From Datnioides undecimradiatus (taxonomy: Eukaryota; Chordata; Actinopteri; Lobotiformes; Datnioididae), in the NCBI GenBank assembly GCA_008933995.1, contig WARS01000034.1:511501-575500 (forward strand): a DNA stretch of 64,000 bases, given 5' to 3'. The notes beneath the pieces were generated by a model. The model was not told the origin of the DNA. It was given only the letters and a program-made list of their open reading frames with translations, and made no database searches. This document shows, in pieces, positions 12,611 to 32,237 of the stretch (the stretch's first letter is position 1; every line of letters starts with the position of its first letter). A program made the translations under genes and the position numbers.

Positions 12611-13939
12611 CAGCTTATTGGAAAATTACATTTTCATGCTAGCATGGCAGCGTAGTACAGGTACTTTCAGTATCTCTAGTTCCTTGGCCTTGGCTTTTTA
12701 AAAACTCCGATTTGCAAATGCTGAACTTTAGGATGACTGTACAGAAAGCTCTGTGTTTTCCACCTTCATACTCTCTGTCATCCTGTCAGTAAGTGTCATC
12801 CATGGACATGTGATCTCCTATCCAAATGACCCTCGACGTGTTAGCATCTGAAGCTAATTGTTTTTAACGAAAAATTAAAAAAAAAACCCCACACACACAC
12901 CTGCATGATGGTGAGACAGACTGTCTCGCTGCAGGACCATGGTTACTTCTAGAGATGCAATAATACCCTTTTTCTGGGAAGGGCAACATGTAATAAACAG
13001 TAAAGAATCTTAACAATGTATAATACATAGTATATTTTATTCATGTAAAATGTTACTAATATATTACTAATGAAGTCAGTGTTGAAGGCAGGTTTTTGTT
13101 GTAGATGTTCTTTTCCCATTGTCTTATTGATGGTTCTTAGTTGATTAGAGAAACTAATAATGGGTCAAAATAATATCAGTATCAAATATTTTGACCACTT
13201 CTGTGTGGAACTCTGCCTTAAATTTGGTAGTGATAGCTGTACACTTTCTGTTCAATAATTTAAGTCACCTGTATAGGGAACTATCGGTTCAGATCTGTTG
13301 TTATAATGTGATTTGTTTCAGGGGAGTGAGAGAGCGAGTGAGTGAGAGCATAAATAAAGATGTTAAACAAACCCTGCTGAAATGCTGTGGCGCTTTATTG
13401 ATCCTGATACGTGCTCTTATCCGCAGGGAGGTCAAAGGTCAGCTGGGGTTCTAACATAAGATCGTGCACTCTTGCTCTACAACTATATGTAGATCTGTTT
13501 TTCAGTACTGAACCACCCTGTACCCAGAGTTTTTTTCTGTGCAACACCTTTGACCACACAAGCCCCAGGTCCTTGGCCTCAGAGAGCAGAGAGCACCCTG
13601 CACTCTCAGGCTGCAGCTCCTCCAGCCTCTGTATGGCAACGATACAGGATACAGGCTCTGACCCGCGATGCCCCCAAAGAGACAGCTATTCTTGTTTAAA
13701 ATGACTGAATGCATAAATCAGAATCAGTAGGAGGAATCTGCTGCACTTCCTGCAGGCCTGCTCTGCAATGTGTTGCGGCTTTTCCTGCTTCCCGAGCCTG
13801 TGTGGCGACTGAATTACATGAAATGACTGCTAAGGGAAGGTGAGGGGAAAAAGAGTTACAGTATATCTCAAAATGCATCCTACACTATATTTACATTCTT
13901 CCATCATGCAAAGTCATAGATTTCATCCACAGTCTTTCT

Positions 13940-14045
13940 GACTGACAGAAGAAGTATCCAGATCCTTGAGTTACAAGTAATACAACTACTCCACTTCAAG
14001 TAAATGTTCTGCATTTAAAAGAGAAATGCAGTGGTGGAAAGCATT
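13940..14045 (+). mobile_element. MITE-like terminal fragment, same family
   Basis: Carries GAAGTATCCAGATCCTTGAG, then CTCCACTTCAAGTAAATGTTC and ATGCAGTGGTGGAAAG. These are pieces I associate with the ends of the same dispersed fish element as at 42.7 kb. Order looks rearranged and only about 100 bp remain. Confidence 0.5.
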
Positions 14046-14564
14046 GTGTCCTGTGTCCTGTGTCCTGGCCCACCTCTCTCCCCCTTCACACCTCTCTGCT
14101 GTACATCTCTAATAACCGATGCACTACATATCCACATATCACCAACATTTTAGGTCATTTCTGTCTGATGTTGGGTTCAAAAACAAGGCCACAAACTCAC
14201 AATGAGAAACTTTATTTTGCAGAGTGGGTAAATAATAATATGAAATGAAAACCAACTAACCTACTACGTGTTTTTCTACAGACCTACCTGAGATTTTTTA
14301 TTTTTTGTGTTCTTGTTTTCACCTTTTAAAAATATAGAAAATAATTTAAATTTGTAGAAAAAAAAAAAATCATTTCTTCTCTCTGGTGCACCATAAAAAC
14401 TATGGAAGAGTAGTCATTTTTGTGTCTTTGCATCACATACAGCAGGTAAAAAAGGCTTTTAAATATATAGTGTTGACATTACAACATGCAAAGCAGTATG
14501 GCTTCCTGTTCCTCCTGTATATGGCTTAGTGTGCAGCACACAGAGGGAGTCCTTGAGGAGTGGC

Positions 14565-16162
14565 TCATTGGTCATCTTGTCTTTTCTTACTGCAAAAGAG
14601 AGAAAATCACAATCATACCAAGCCTTTCTGGTAAACATATATCAGATCAGTCATGTGACTCAGTGTTACCTCTCCCCGGATGGCTTAGAGGTCATGACCC
14701 AGAGTAAATATTCCTTGGCAGCCATGGAGTCCAGCACCTTGTTCACATCGCTGGTGAAGCTTCCATCTACATGCCTCCTGCTGAACGCTTCACCCCGCCT
14801 GTCCATTTCAGATCTGAGTGCGTACACAGGCACATCACATAACGTGCCACTTGAACTAATATCTGACCTGCAGCGCACGGTTCAACAGAAAATCATCACT
14901 TTGCTGATTCTTCTGGTGAGTGTCGCAGTGATCATGTCATGACTGATTGGTTCATCGTCCGCCCGCATGTTCGGTGTCAGAAATAATCAGCTCAACGCAA
15001 TCATCACGCTGTGTAGGAACACATCAATCAACGCAGTGCAAAAAGTTCAGGTGATTTATTTTAGCACAACCACAAAGAACATCGAGAAAAAAAGCAAAGA
15101 AAGGGAAAAAAGGTGGCACAGGAAGCGGTTGATTAGCTCTTTGACTCAAGATCTCTCTGTCTCTCTCGTCATGGTGGAATCAGACACATGAAGGCAGGCT
15201 GGGGAGGGAGTTTTTGGCACTGTAGGAGGAGGAGGAGAAGGAAGGAGGGGCAGCCTACTCTCTTCGGACTTGTCCAGACTTGAGCCTGTCCACAAAGTCT
15301 TTGATTGCCTGGTCCTTGAGGTACGAGCTCACGTCGCTGGTGAAGGTGCCATCAGCGTGGCGCTTCTCTGCAACACTGAAACCACACAGCAGCACTTAGT
15401 GAAGACAACTTGGATCATGTGTAATAATATAAATTATGCTTAATAAATAATAGTTAAAGGTGCCTTGAATAGTAGAGATGCTGCTCATTTAATGTCATTG
15501 GGAAACACGGAAAATTGGAAACCATGTTTTTAGGAGTTTTAAAGAATAAACAATGCTTTTAAGGGTTCATGAAGTGTTTTGGCCTGTGATTCTTCTTCAA
15601 TCATCTCACAACCCCTCAGCTTTATCCTCTGACCTTCAGTTTGAACTGAAACCAAATAAGTCAAAGTTTTTGTACAATCTTATTTTTATGATTGTTGTTT
15701 GAATGGATGTCACACTGACCCGCTCCTCTTGTTGTTCATCAGCCACCGGACAAAGTCCTGCGCCTTCCTGTCCTCCAGGTATTTGCTGTAGTCGTTTGAG
15801 AAGGTTCCCTCCGAGTGTCTCTTCGTGTTCGACAGCTCCGCTGGCTCAGCCCCTAATGTGTCGTCTGCCTCGAAACTACAGGACAGAGAAGGCAGTTGGT
15901 GTTAGATGCCACTGTGTTAGAAAGAAATGAATTTAATATCTTGGAGGTATATTTTTTATACGTCATTTTCATTTATTTGAGTTTGTAACCTCCAATACAT
16001 CACATTTGAAGTGCTGCAGATGTTATACAATAGACTCTGTCAATAAAATCTCAGTCTTTGTAATAGAAAAAGAAAGTTTTTGCTACTTCACTGTACAACT
16101 TATTACTTTACAATGTCTGACTATGTTTTATGGCACAAGTTTGAGAGATTTCTCCAAAATGT

Positions 16163-16201
<39 letters not shown>

Positions 16202-16735
16202 AAATATTCAATTTAAATTTCATTTCTATCTCCTAGTTTTGCTTTGCTATAACTATATTTTAGAAATGCAACTTCTTCAGAAACATTTCATATTTCAATT
16301 GAAGCTCTTGTAGCATCTTCTCCTTAGCCTCAGTAATATTTCATCCTCTTTGTATCAGAAACATTTTGGGTCTATGAAGAAGCTGAATGATGAAAGCACC
16401 TGCTCCGATAATTTGGCCTTTTTGTGACTTCATATGAAACTTACTCTCAGGCTTCTCCTGCAAATTGTTGCTATTTTGGAAACTGTCCCTAAAACATGAT
16501 ACTGTGACTTGTGATTCTGTCACATTTCTCCGACAGAAATTTCTATTTTCACAATCAGTAAAGTTGAACTGAAAGTAGTAAAACCTGTGGCTCCTTAAAC
16601 AAAGACAGCACCGTCAGTTTCAGTATGATTTCTGTACCTTGAGCTGTTGTCAGCGTCGCGCAGAGGAACCTGCCAGCTGCTCTGGACAAAGCAGATGACC
16701 AGAAGGATACCAGCCAGGGAGTGGATGCTTGTCAT
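14565..16735 (-). CDS. gcg: Proglucagon (glucagon, GLP-1 and GLP-2 precursor)
   Basis: Secreted prohormone of pancreatic alpha and gut L cells, cut by prohormone convertases at dibasic sites. Coding exons, 5' to 3' on the minus strand: 16735-16638, 15875-15720, 15375-15259, 14813-14670, 14589-14565; 179 residues, in frame throughout. Exon one encodes a signal peptide ([20 protein letters not shown]). Exon two carries glucagon, starting [16 protein letters not shown] at 15817 between KR pairs. Exon three carries GLP-1, starting [16 protein letters not shown] at 15359 after KR. Exon four carries GLP-2, starting [16 protein letters not shown] at 14773 after RR. The last small exon (SKKRQDDQ-stop) is less certain: reading through its donor would stop at once (GER-stop, 14666). 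Presence of GLP-2 marks the fish gcga type rather than gcgb. Its neighbour dpp4 encodes the peptidase family that trims GLP-1. Confidence 0.93.
15055..15258 (-). terminator. gcg: Intronic stop and poly(A) signal for a GLP-2-less gcg transcript
   Basis: The GLP-1 exon ends AGA GA at 15259. If the donor is not used the frame runs one codon (GAG) into TAG at 15257-15255, and AATAAA follows on the minus strand at 15060-15055, about 195 nt downstream. This would yield a 124-residue precursor with glucagon and GLP-1 only. Fish pancreatic proglucagon mRNAs lacking GLP-2 through alternative 3' processing are established (trout work); that this gene does so is inferred. Confidence 0.6.
16164..16194. 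repeat. (CA)n microsatellite
   Basis: About 15 CA units in the gcg intron between the signal-peptide and glucagon exons. Confidence 0.9.
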
Positions 16736-16865
16736 GATTGGAGCCTACATCACAAAACAGCATATGCATCCACCCATAGACACACAAACACACACGCAAA
16801 GAAAGTTTGAGAGTCAGAGAGCTGACAGTAAAGTCGTTTCACAGCTGCAGCAAAATACAACTCAC

Positions 16866-16963
16866 CTTTTCTTCTTTCTTTCCAAAGAACGGTGCTGTTA
16901 GTTCCTCTGCTTGTTCTGCTGGTCTGAATCTAACCCCTCTCTCTTACTTTGAGGCCTTATATA
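16866..16963 (-). promoter_or_regulatory. gcg: gcg TATA box and non-coding first exon
   Basis: On the minus strand TATATAAGG lies at 16963-16955. A donor (AAAAG|gtgagt) sits at 16866, so a 5' UTR exon of about 65-70 nt from roughly 16932 is predicted. It splices to an acceptor (gatgtag) at 16745, nine bases upstream of the ATG at 16735. A non-coding first exon matches the usual GCG gene structure. Confidence 0.7.
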
Positions 16964-17940
16964 CTGTAATAGCAGGAGGAGGATGGGTCTGCTCAGGTGG
17001 GCCAATTTGACCACTCTGCCAGGTCTGTTAGTCTCAACCCATTAGACACGGGCCCCGTCACGTCGGCCGAATCAACAAGCCAAGCATTTGTTCAGAAAGG
17101 AAAGACGCTATTCATGCGTGATGGCAGCTAGGTGTTAAGATCAAACAAGCGCAGCTCATCCTGTTAAACAGAAAGTAGGGACGACGCTTTAATGCGCTAC
17201 TGTGCCATCACCATGGGAAGTCATATGTGTGCTGTCATATCTGGGTGGTGAGTCCGTATTTGTGGATTCTTTCCGATCAAATTTAAAAGACGGGAAACAT
17301 TGAGCCTTTTTTGTTCTCGTCTACATTTTACAAGGGTCGTCGTTCAATAAAAATTGATGCTCTATAAAAATAAACGTGGGCCCCATTCAGTCTGATGTGA
17401 GTCAGCTAATTGTATAGTGTTAATATAGATAGAATGCATCTTATTTTAATGTGTTAGCATGCTTAAGGGAAATCTCAGTTAACGTCACTACTGTTCCTGG
17501 CAATTCATCCAAACGCTGTCAGGACATTTTACTGGATAGGGGAAACTTTTGATCTGCTTCTGCAGCTCATCTGATAACCGTAAAATGAAATGTTATCAGA
17601 CGTTCATGGTCCCCAGATGATGTGCTTCATTGATTTTGATAATCCCCTTATTTATTTCCTGTACACCACCATGAGGTTGACATTGTAGCGTTGAGTAAAA
17701 CATCATAACCTATAGTGCAGAACTTGCTATAATATAATTATCTTGTCCATAATATAACATTGTCCAGTAATTAAGACGATGCTAAACGTCAGCATGTTAA
17801 CATTTATGAGCACAGCAGCATTCCCGAGCATCTATCTTAAAACACCATCAAACGCAGCTTCAACAGAGGCCGTTGCTGTACTGATTTCCCCTTAAAGCTA
17901 AACAAGGCAAATGATGTTCCAGACAAAAGGAGTTATTGTT
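16964..17940. other. Spacer upstream of gcg and downstream of dpp4
   Basis: No exon or repeat recognised. The part next to the gcg TATA box should contain its proximal promoter (pancreatic and intestinal control in other vertebrates), but I could not assign factor sites with confidence. Confidence 0.5.
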
Positions 17941-17946
17941 TAATCC

Positions 17947-18389
17947 TTTATTAATGTACAAAACATTACATCGACAGTAATCTTAGAAGTGTTAGTAAAA
18001 CTGTATAAAATTACCAGGTTACTTATGCGTCTGCGTATAATTTAATACACTACTGTAAAAAGCCATCGTGTCCAAGTGGCACAGGAACAGTTTGATGGAA
18101 CATGTTCAACCTTCACATTGAAACATCTGTTCTTCCCCGGGTCAAGTAAAGACATCTTTGAAAAGATAAATTCACAAAAGAAAAACAAAAAAATAACGTT
18201 CACATAGAAATGTTACAATTTCCAGAGAAGCTGTGTGTTTTCTGTTGAAATGACGAGGCGACATAAAGCTCAGACTTATTTTTGGATCATAATAATCAAA
18301 CCTGAATTTTACACTTAAAGTTTTTACCCCAATACATTTTTTAAATTCAGATGAGGTGATGAAAAGAGAGCTTTGTGATCCAGCGGACT
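17947..18389 (-). other. dpp4: dpp4 3' UTR
   Basis: From the TGA at 18392-18390 the minus strand continues without further coding sequence to AATAAA at 17952-17947, the first good poly(A) signal seen. Confidence 0.55.
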
Positions 18390-26890
<8,501 letters not shown>

Positions 26891-29278
26891 TGTGTCTGCG
26901 CTTGTAAGTGAGGTGTATGACCGATATCCGTCCAGATCACAACTCCATCGATCCGGCCGGCTACGCGCGCGGAGAGCACTGAAGTTATGCGATACACTGG
27001 CTTTGCTGTTAAATATTATCTCAACTGAAGTTTCAAAGGTGGGACAATAAATGTCCAGCGGAGTAAAGTTCGTCAGGTTTGATTGTGTTCCAGTGTTTTG
27101 AGGAAGTGTGCGGCTGCTTGTCGGGCTGTTCCCAAATCTGTCCACCGCTCGAATCATTTATTACTCATTCATACGTCGAGACAAACCGCCGCCACAGACA
27201 CTTCACTTTTCAATATCACAACCAGCTTTTCTACAGTTTATAGAAAACAAGTTGCCTTTTTGTTCAAACCTGCAACACACACAATTAAGTTTCTATTGTA
27301 ACAGGGAGTTTAAACGTTTACTGATGATATAGAAAGTGTGGCTGCACAGTGAGAAGCCACAGACATGGAACTGTTTGCTCACAGACATGTGGCTGTAGCT
27401 GGTTGTACAGCAGACAAACGTACACCAGAAAACAGAACAGAGCTAGGCTTTTATATACAGTCCAGGATTTACCATCTAGAAATAAAGATATTTAAGGACA
27501 CTGAATCCACCTTTTATAATGGTTAGATTAAAACAGTGAAAAAAAAAAAGCATTTTATGCTTAAAAACATCCATTTATTATGAATGTACATGATTTTCCA
27601 GGCCGAGTGGAGGGCATTCACGGAAAACAGCAGCATGCAGGGAAACTGAGGACATACGGCTGAATTTCAATCAATCAGAGAATTGCCAATATTTACAACA
27701 AATACATTTCAAATAAACCTCAGTTCACTGGCTGCTACAGTCTTTCTTGGTCTAGTATGAGACGCAGCTTACAACATTAACATAATCTGATACTGACATC
27801 ACAGATAACTGACATGATTGAGTCAGTTTCCTGACCCCTTGACTCATCTTTACATGCGCAACTGTCTCACTGTATTTTAAAATTAGTAAAGTCCCGTGTG
27901 ACCACACTGGCTGCTGGTCAGCAAAAGTTACATTGTGTCACGTTTAAGCAAATTCATGGAAGTTAGGTTTAAGTGAAAAGTTCTTCTTCTTAAAACTGCA
28001 AAAAGTTTTAAGATTGTCCATTGCTCAGTTGGACACACTCAGAGGTTTTGCTGCTATAGCCTGGTATGGTATGACCAGCAGCTTTTGGTGGCAAATGTGA
28101 GCAAACTTGCTGTAAAACCCACATTACCCACATGAGTTTGCTGATTTGCTTCTGTTACACTATGTTTGTGCATTTAACACTATCCCATAATTGTCCCCTG
28201 TGGGTATTGTGGGTACAGTGCTCAGCAAATGTTACATAGGCTTCACTGCTATACAGGCTTTGCTTCACCTCATTAAAACACATCTTTGGCTGCTGAAACA
28301 TTCAGGCCTTATTTAACAAGTTGATCCCACTTTTGGCATTCATTGCCAATTCCTCCTTTATGATTATCACATGTGTGACAAGACAAATTAAGGACCAAAG
28401 CATTTTGCCTGATTTGACCTCATCAGGACATTCATGACATGTTTATGTGTCCCAGGAGTTAAAGGTACAGTCAGTGTCCATTAACAGCTCAGAAAAGGCT
28501 TTTAGATGCCACATGCTATGCCATATTTTCACTTTACAGTATTTAGCCATGCCAGGCTCTTCTTAAACAAGTTTTAACACTTTATGTCCAGGTGTGATCA
28601 GTCCACCACAACCTCAGATGACTTCACATACTCACTGCTGGATGACTGATAACATTACAGCTGTGCAGCTCAGACAAAGGCTAATAAACTCGCAGTCATA
28701 AATGCCATACCATGCATATGCTATATTTGCATAATCATTAATAGCCTTCCTGTTTTAGTTTCTAGTTCCTGAAGGCAGCCTGAGAACTGTGTCACTGACT
28801 GTCAGACATGAGGGTGAAGAATTGCTAGGGTGAGCATTTAAAACAGTATTCACTTTTTTATATGTAAATCCCATTCATTTTTTTTTTTTTATTTTACTAC
28901 ATAACAGTACCAAGCACACTTCAGAGCAGGTGGAAATAAGTCAATTTTAGTGCATGTTGCCAAAGACTGTGGAAGTTTTTCCCCTCTGTACATACTGTGC
29001 TGAGCAGCCACACTAAAGGCTAAAAGCCTGTTAAAAGCTTAACAAATATAAAACTGTGCCTTTATGAGGAATAGACATCATATTCTGCACTTGTTCCCCT
29101 CGCACCGGACATCCTCAGCAAACAAATAGACAGTGGATGTTTCCCCTAATGCAACATGGCTTGTTTGAAGAGCAGCACTTCATGGATGCCTCCATTTAGC
29201 TGACACTAAAGGCGACTAAAATCGTTTATAGGTGTCACTCCGGACACATTTGGTCTCACTGGACTGATGTAGTGTTGG

Positions 29279-29312
29279 TGAGACAGACAGACAGAGAGGG
29301 AGAGAGAGAGAT
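29279..29312. repeat. (AGAC)n/(AG)n simple repeat
   Basis: GAGACAGACAGACAGAGAGG followed by a GA run, intergenic. Confidence 0.85.
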
Positions 29313-30249
29313 GCAATATACAGAGCTGTGATTGAAGGCTCATTTCAAAGTGTATCCAATTGATTCTTAGTAGGTTATTTCTTGCATATTAAGTGATACA
29401 AGTAGGGTTACATCACAGTAACCTTGAAGTGCTTAACTCCACACAATATCATAACCCTATAAACCACAAATAATACATCACTAATTATAATCAATAACTT
29501 GAAAAAATGGCCATAAATCCAAAGAGGCTAAAATGAAATCTTCATGTCTTTTAATCTGAACAACTTTCAAAACTGCACAGATTCTTTTATAAATTAAGAT
29601 AAAAACAGCAAATCTTCCCATGGAGTGAATTTGACAAACTATCACATTGCAAATGTTTCTGCGAGTTTGCTGACAAAGACCCACACTTGACCCACAATGT
29701 TGCACAAACATAATAGAATGGGGTTTCATCATCCGTCATAGCTACAGTCCACATAATGCTGTTTACACCCTGCAATGCACTCTGGGTATTTGCGCTTGAA
29801 AAATCTTCGACTGTGACCAGTTCCTCTCGGGGGAAATGTCCAGTGTTTATTCCCGGGGATAAACAGAGACGTTTGGTTTTGATTTAAGCAGCTGTGGTGG
29901 AAGTGTCAGTGCTGTAATTGCATTCTTGGCTTGGGGTTGAGTTGTGTTCGACTTGGGAAGTTATTGTTTGCAGAACTGTGAGGGAAGCACTGGTGTTAGA
30001 AATGGGTCAGCGACGCTTCTCTTAACATCCTTATAGCACTGTGTGTACCTGCTTAATGTGCTGTAGCAGCAGCTGATCTCAACGCCGTCTCTACTTCTGC
30101 ACACACACACACACATACACATTAGCCACTCTACTATTATTACTATTGCTGTTTTAAACCGAATATATATTCTGGGTTGAACTGCTATTAAACACACAAC
30201 CGCCAACAGCAGACACAAAGACATGAATGACAGGATACACTTATGCACA

Positions 30250-30480
30250 ATACTGGTGGTGGAGAGTAACTAAAGTGCAATTTCCATTTTATGCTCCTTA
30301 ATATTCCTCCACTGCATTTATATGAGGGTGATTCCTTTAAACAACATAACAAATATGATGATTTAAGCCCCCAACAATACAAAAAGTAGTTGAAAGTTCT
30401 CTGCAAGCTAACACGCAAGTAAAAGTAAACATTATATATGCATAATGTTGATCCTTTATGGTAAACTATTGTAGCGGACA
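30250..30480 (+). mobile_element. MITE-like fragment, same family
   Basis: Begins CTGGTGGTGGAGAGTAACTA, resembling the CAGTGGTGGAAAGTAACT terminus of the dispersed fish element, and continues with ACTGCATTTATATGAG and ACGCAAGTAAAAGTAAAC. Degenerate, no coding capacity. Confidence 0.45.
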
Positions 30481-32039
30481 TTTTCAGCTCGTTAACACTG
30501 ATGCTTCATTAAATAAATTCCACATTTTTGTTGTTGATTTTTAAAACCTTTGTGCTATAAAAAGGCACCAGTGGCTGATATTTTAAATGCAATGCCACAG
30601 ATTCAGTGCTAATGCTGAAAAACTAACCTGAGACACTGCTCTGTGTTTGCAGTTACATATCAAATAGCCTTTTGCTACATTTCCTGACAAACTATGTGTC
30701 ACTATGTTGCAGTACTGATGCGCCAGATCATGTATGTAAATGTAAAATTGCACAATCCGTTCTCATCAAAAGAAAGCAATAGATGAGTACTTTCATCGCT
30801 TGTTTCTTTAGTCATTTTTGATTTTGTCACATCAGACATCACATTTTTTCATAACAAAACTAAGTAGGTGTTTCACACACACACAACATTCGCAGTATTT
30901 CTATGAGTTCTCACGTATACAACATATTTACCTTCATAGCTGCCACTCTGTGCCCTCATGAACTCGCAGCACTATGAGACACTCAGCACCACTCAAACTT
31001 TCACTTACTGACAGTGAGCAACCCGGCAGGGGTTTCAGCATGCCCTTGTGGTTAGAAAGTTGACACCTCCCACCGCAGATGTTTGGTTGAGTTGGAACCA
31101 TGAGACATAGCAGACCTCAACAAGACGTTTGCAGCATCCGCTCCCTTCACCACCTGCCTCCGACATAGCCCGCAATACTTTTCAGTTGGGTTCACATTTG
31201 TTGTGAGTTTTACTGAAGGGTGAAATGCAGTGCAGGTGTAGGCTGCTTGCAGGGTTGTGAATTCTCGCCTTGTAATCTCTGATAAATTTCCATTCCAGAT
31301 GACAGTCTTTGACATGATACATAATATGTCAGAACTTCCTATTTTTGTCAGGTTTCTTCTTCAAGCTTAATAAAGCAGACAACTAATGGAAGAAGAAAAA
31401 AAATTGTACTTTCTTTAAAAGTGCAGCTGAAAAATATAAGAATTATTTTTGAATGAAGTTAACTTGTAATTTTTTTCTTCCACTTTAAATGTATTGTATT
31501 TTTCTCTTAACTGTGTTTGTATATACATACAAATACAATACAAATTGTTTTTTTTTTTTAATTATGTATGACTATAAGCACCATCTAGTGGTGTGTGGAC
31601 GCGATGCAAGACAGCCAAATATTTTTTCCTAAAATTAAAAAAGGTTAGAAACATATCATCTTGGTGTGCAGCTGTGTGAAAGCACACACTTAAGTGATTT
31701 TTGAAATGCTGAACATTTGTGAAGTCGACCCGTACCATTAAAAGGGTAGAAAAAGGACGCCAATTTAACGCCAATTACATTTAAACAATCTGGAAATACT
31801 TAAATGATGAGTTCAAATACTGGGAAAGTGAAGACTTAACTTTATGCCAAATAGGAATGTGGAACAAACACTCACGACACGAAAATAAAAGCTTTATTGA
31901 ATTGATTTTTTACATTTTTTAACTATTTTGTGTATGTTCTCACTTTCAAATACAAGAGTTCCCACTTATTTCTACTGTCGTTTTAAAGTTCTCCTACATT
32001 TACGAGGAGTACCTAAAAGCCGCATCTATAACAAGCAAA

Positions 32040-32237
32040 GGGTTCGTGGGCGGGACAACATCCACTCCTCCTCCTTACTCATTGGTTTATCTGCGCAATC
32101 AGTCAAGTCACTTCCGTTATCTTTCGGCAGCTCGGATATGACGTAGCAACTGACTTGTCGGAAGTTACTACCGTGTAATAGAGTAACCAGCCACAAAAAT
32201 ACACTCATCTAGTAAAGCTCTAGTCGTCATCACCAAA
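32040..32237 (+). promoter_or_regulatory. gca: TATA-less gca promoter and 5' UTR
   Basis: Immediately upstream of the gca ATG are GGGCGGG (32048-32054, Sp1-like), ATTGG (32081-32085, inverted CCAAT), ACTTCCG (32110-32116, ETS-like) and TGACGT (32139-32144, CRE half/near-full site). No TATA box. The combination is typical of a broadly expressed gene; the transcription start is probably near 32150-32190. Confidence 0.55.

Larger units (their letters stand above)
12421..14190. other. Spacer between convergent slc4a10 and gcg
   Basis: AT-rich sequence with no exon recognised on either strand. It holds the G15 run, a short GAG/GTGAGA-rich patch at 13320-13350 next to AATAAA at 13353, and a MITE-like fragment at 13940-14045. 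The distal slc4a10 3' UTR may extend into it. Confidence 0.6.
27160..32030. other. Intergenic region between divergent dpp4 and gca
   Basis: AT-rich and without a recognisable exon on either strand. It contains an AGAC/GA-rich simple repeat (29279-29312), a short CA run near 30099-30119, a MITE-like fragment (30250-30480), and poly(A)-signal words on both strands at 31884-31898 with no gene to serve. In tetrapods FAP and IFIH1 occupy the GCG-to-GCA interval; nothing resembling IFIH1 (CARD, DECH helicase motifs) was found here. The dpp4 5' UTR/promoter should lie around 26891-27160, but no clear core elements were seen. Confidence 0.6.

Noticed and set aside
31884-31898. Opposed poly(A) signal words between dpp4 and gca as evidence of a hidden gene pair
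   Set aside because: No exon leads into them from either side; the short palindrome AATAAAAGCTTTATT is plausible by chance in AT-rich DNA.
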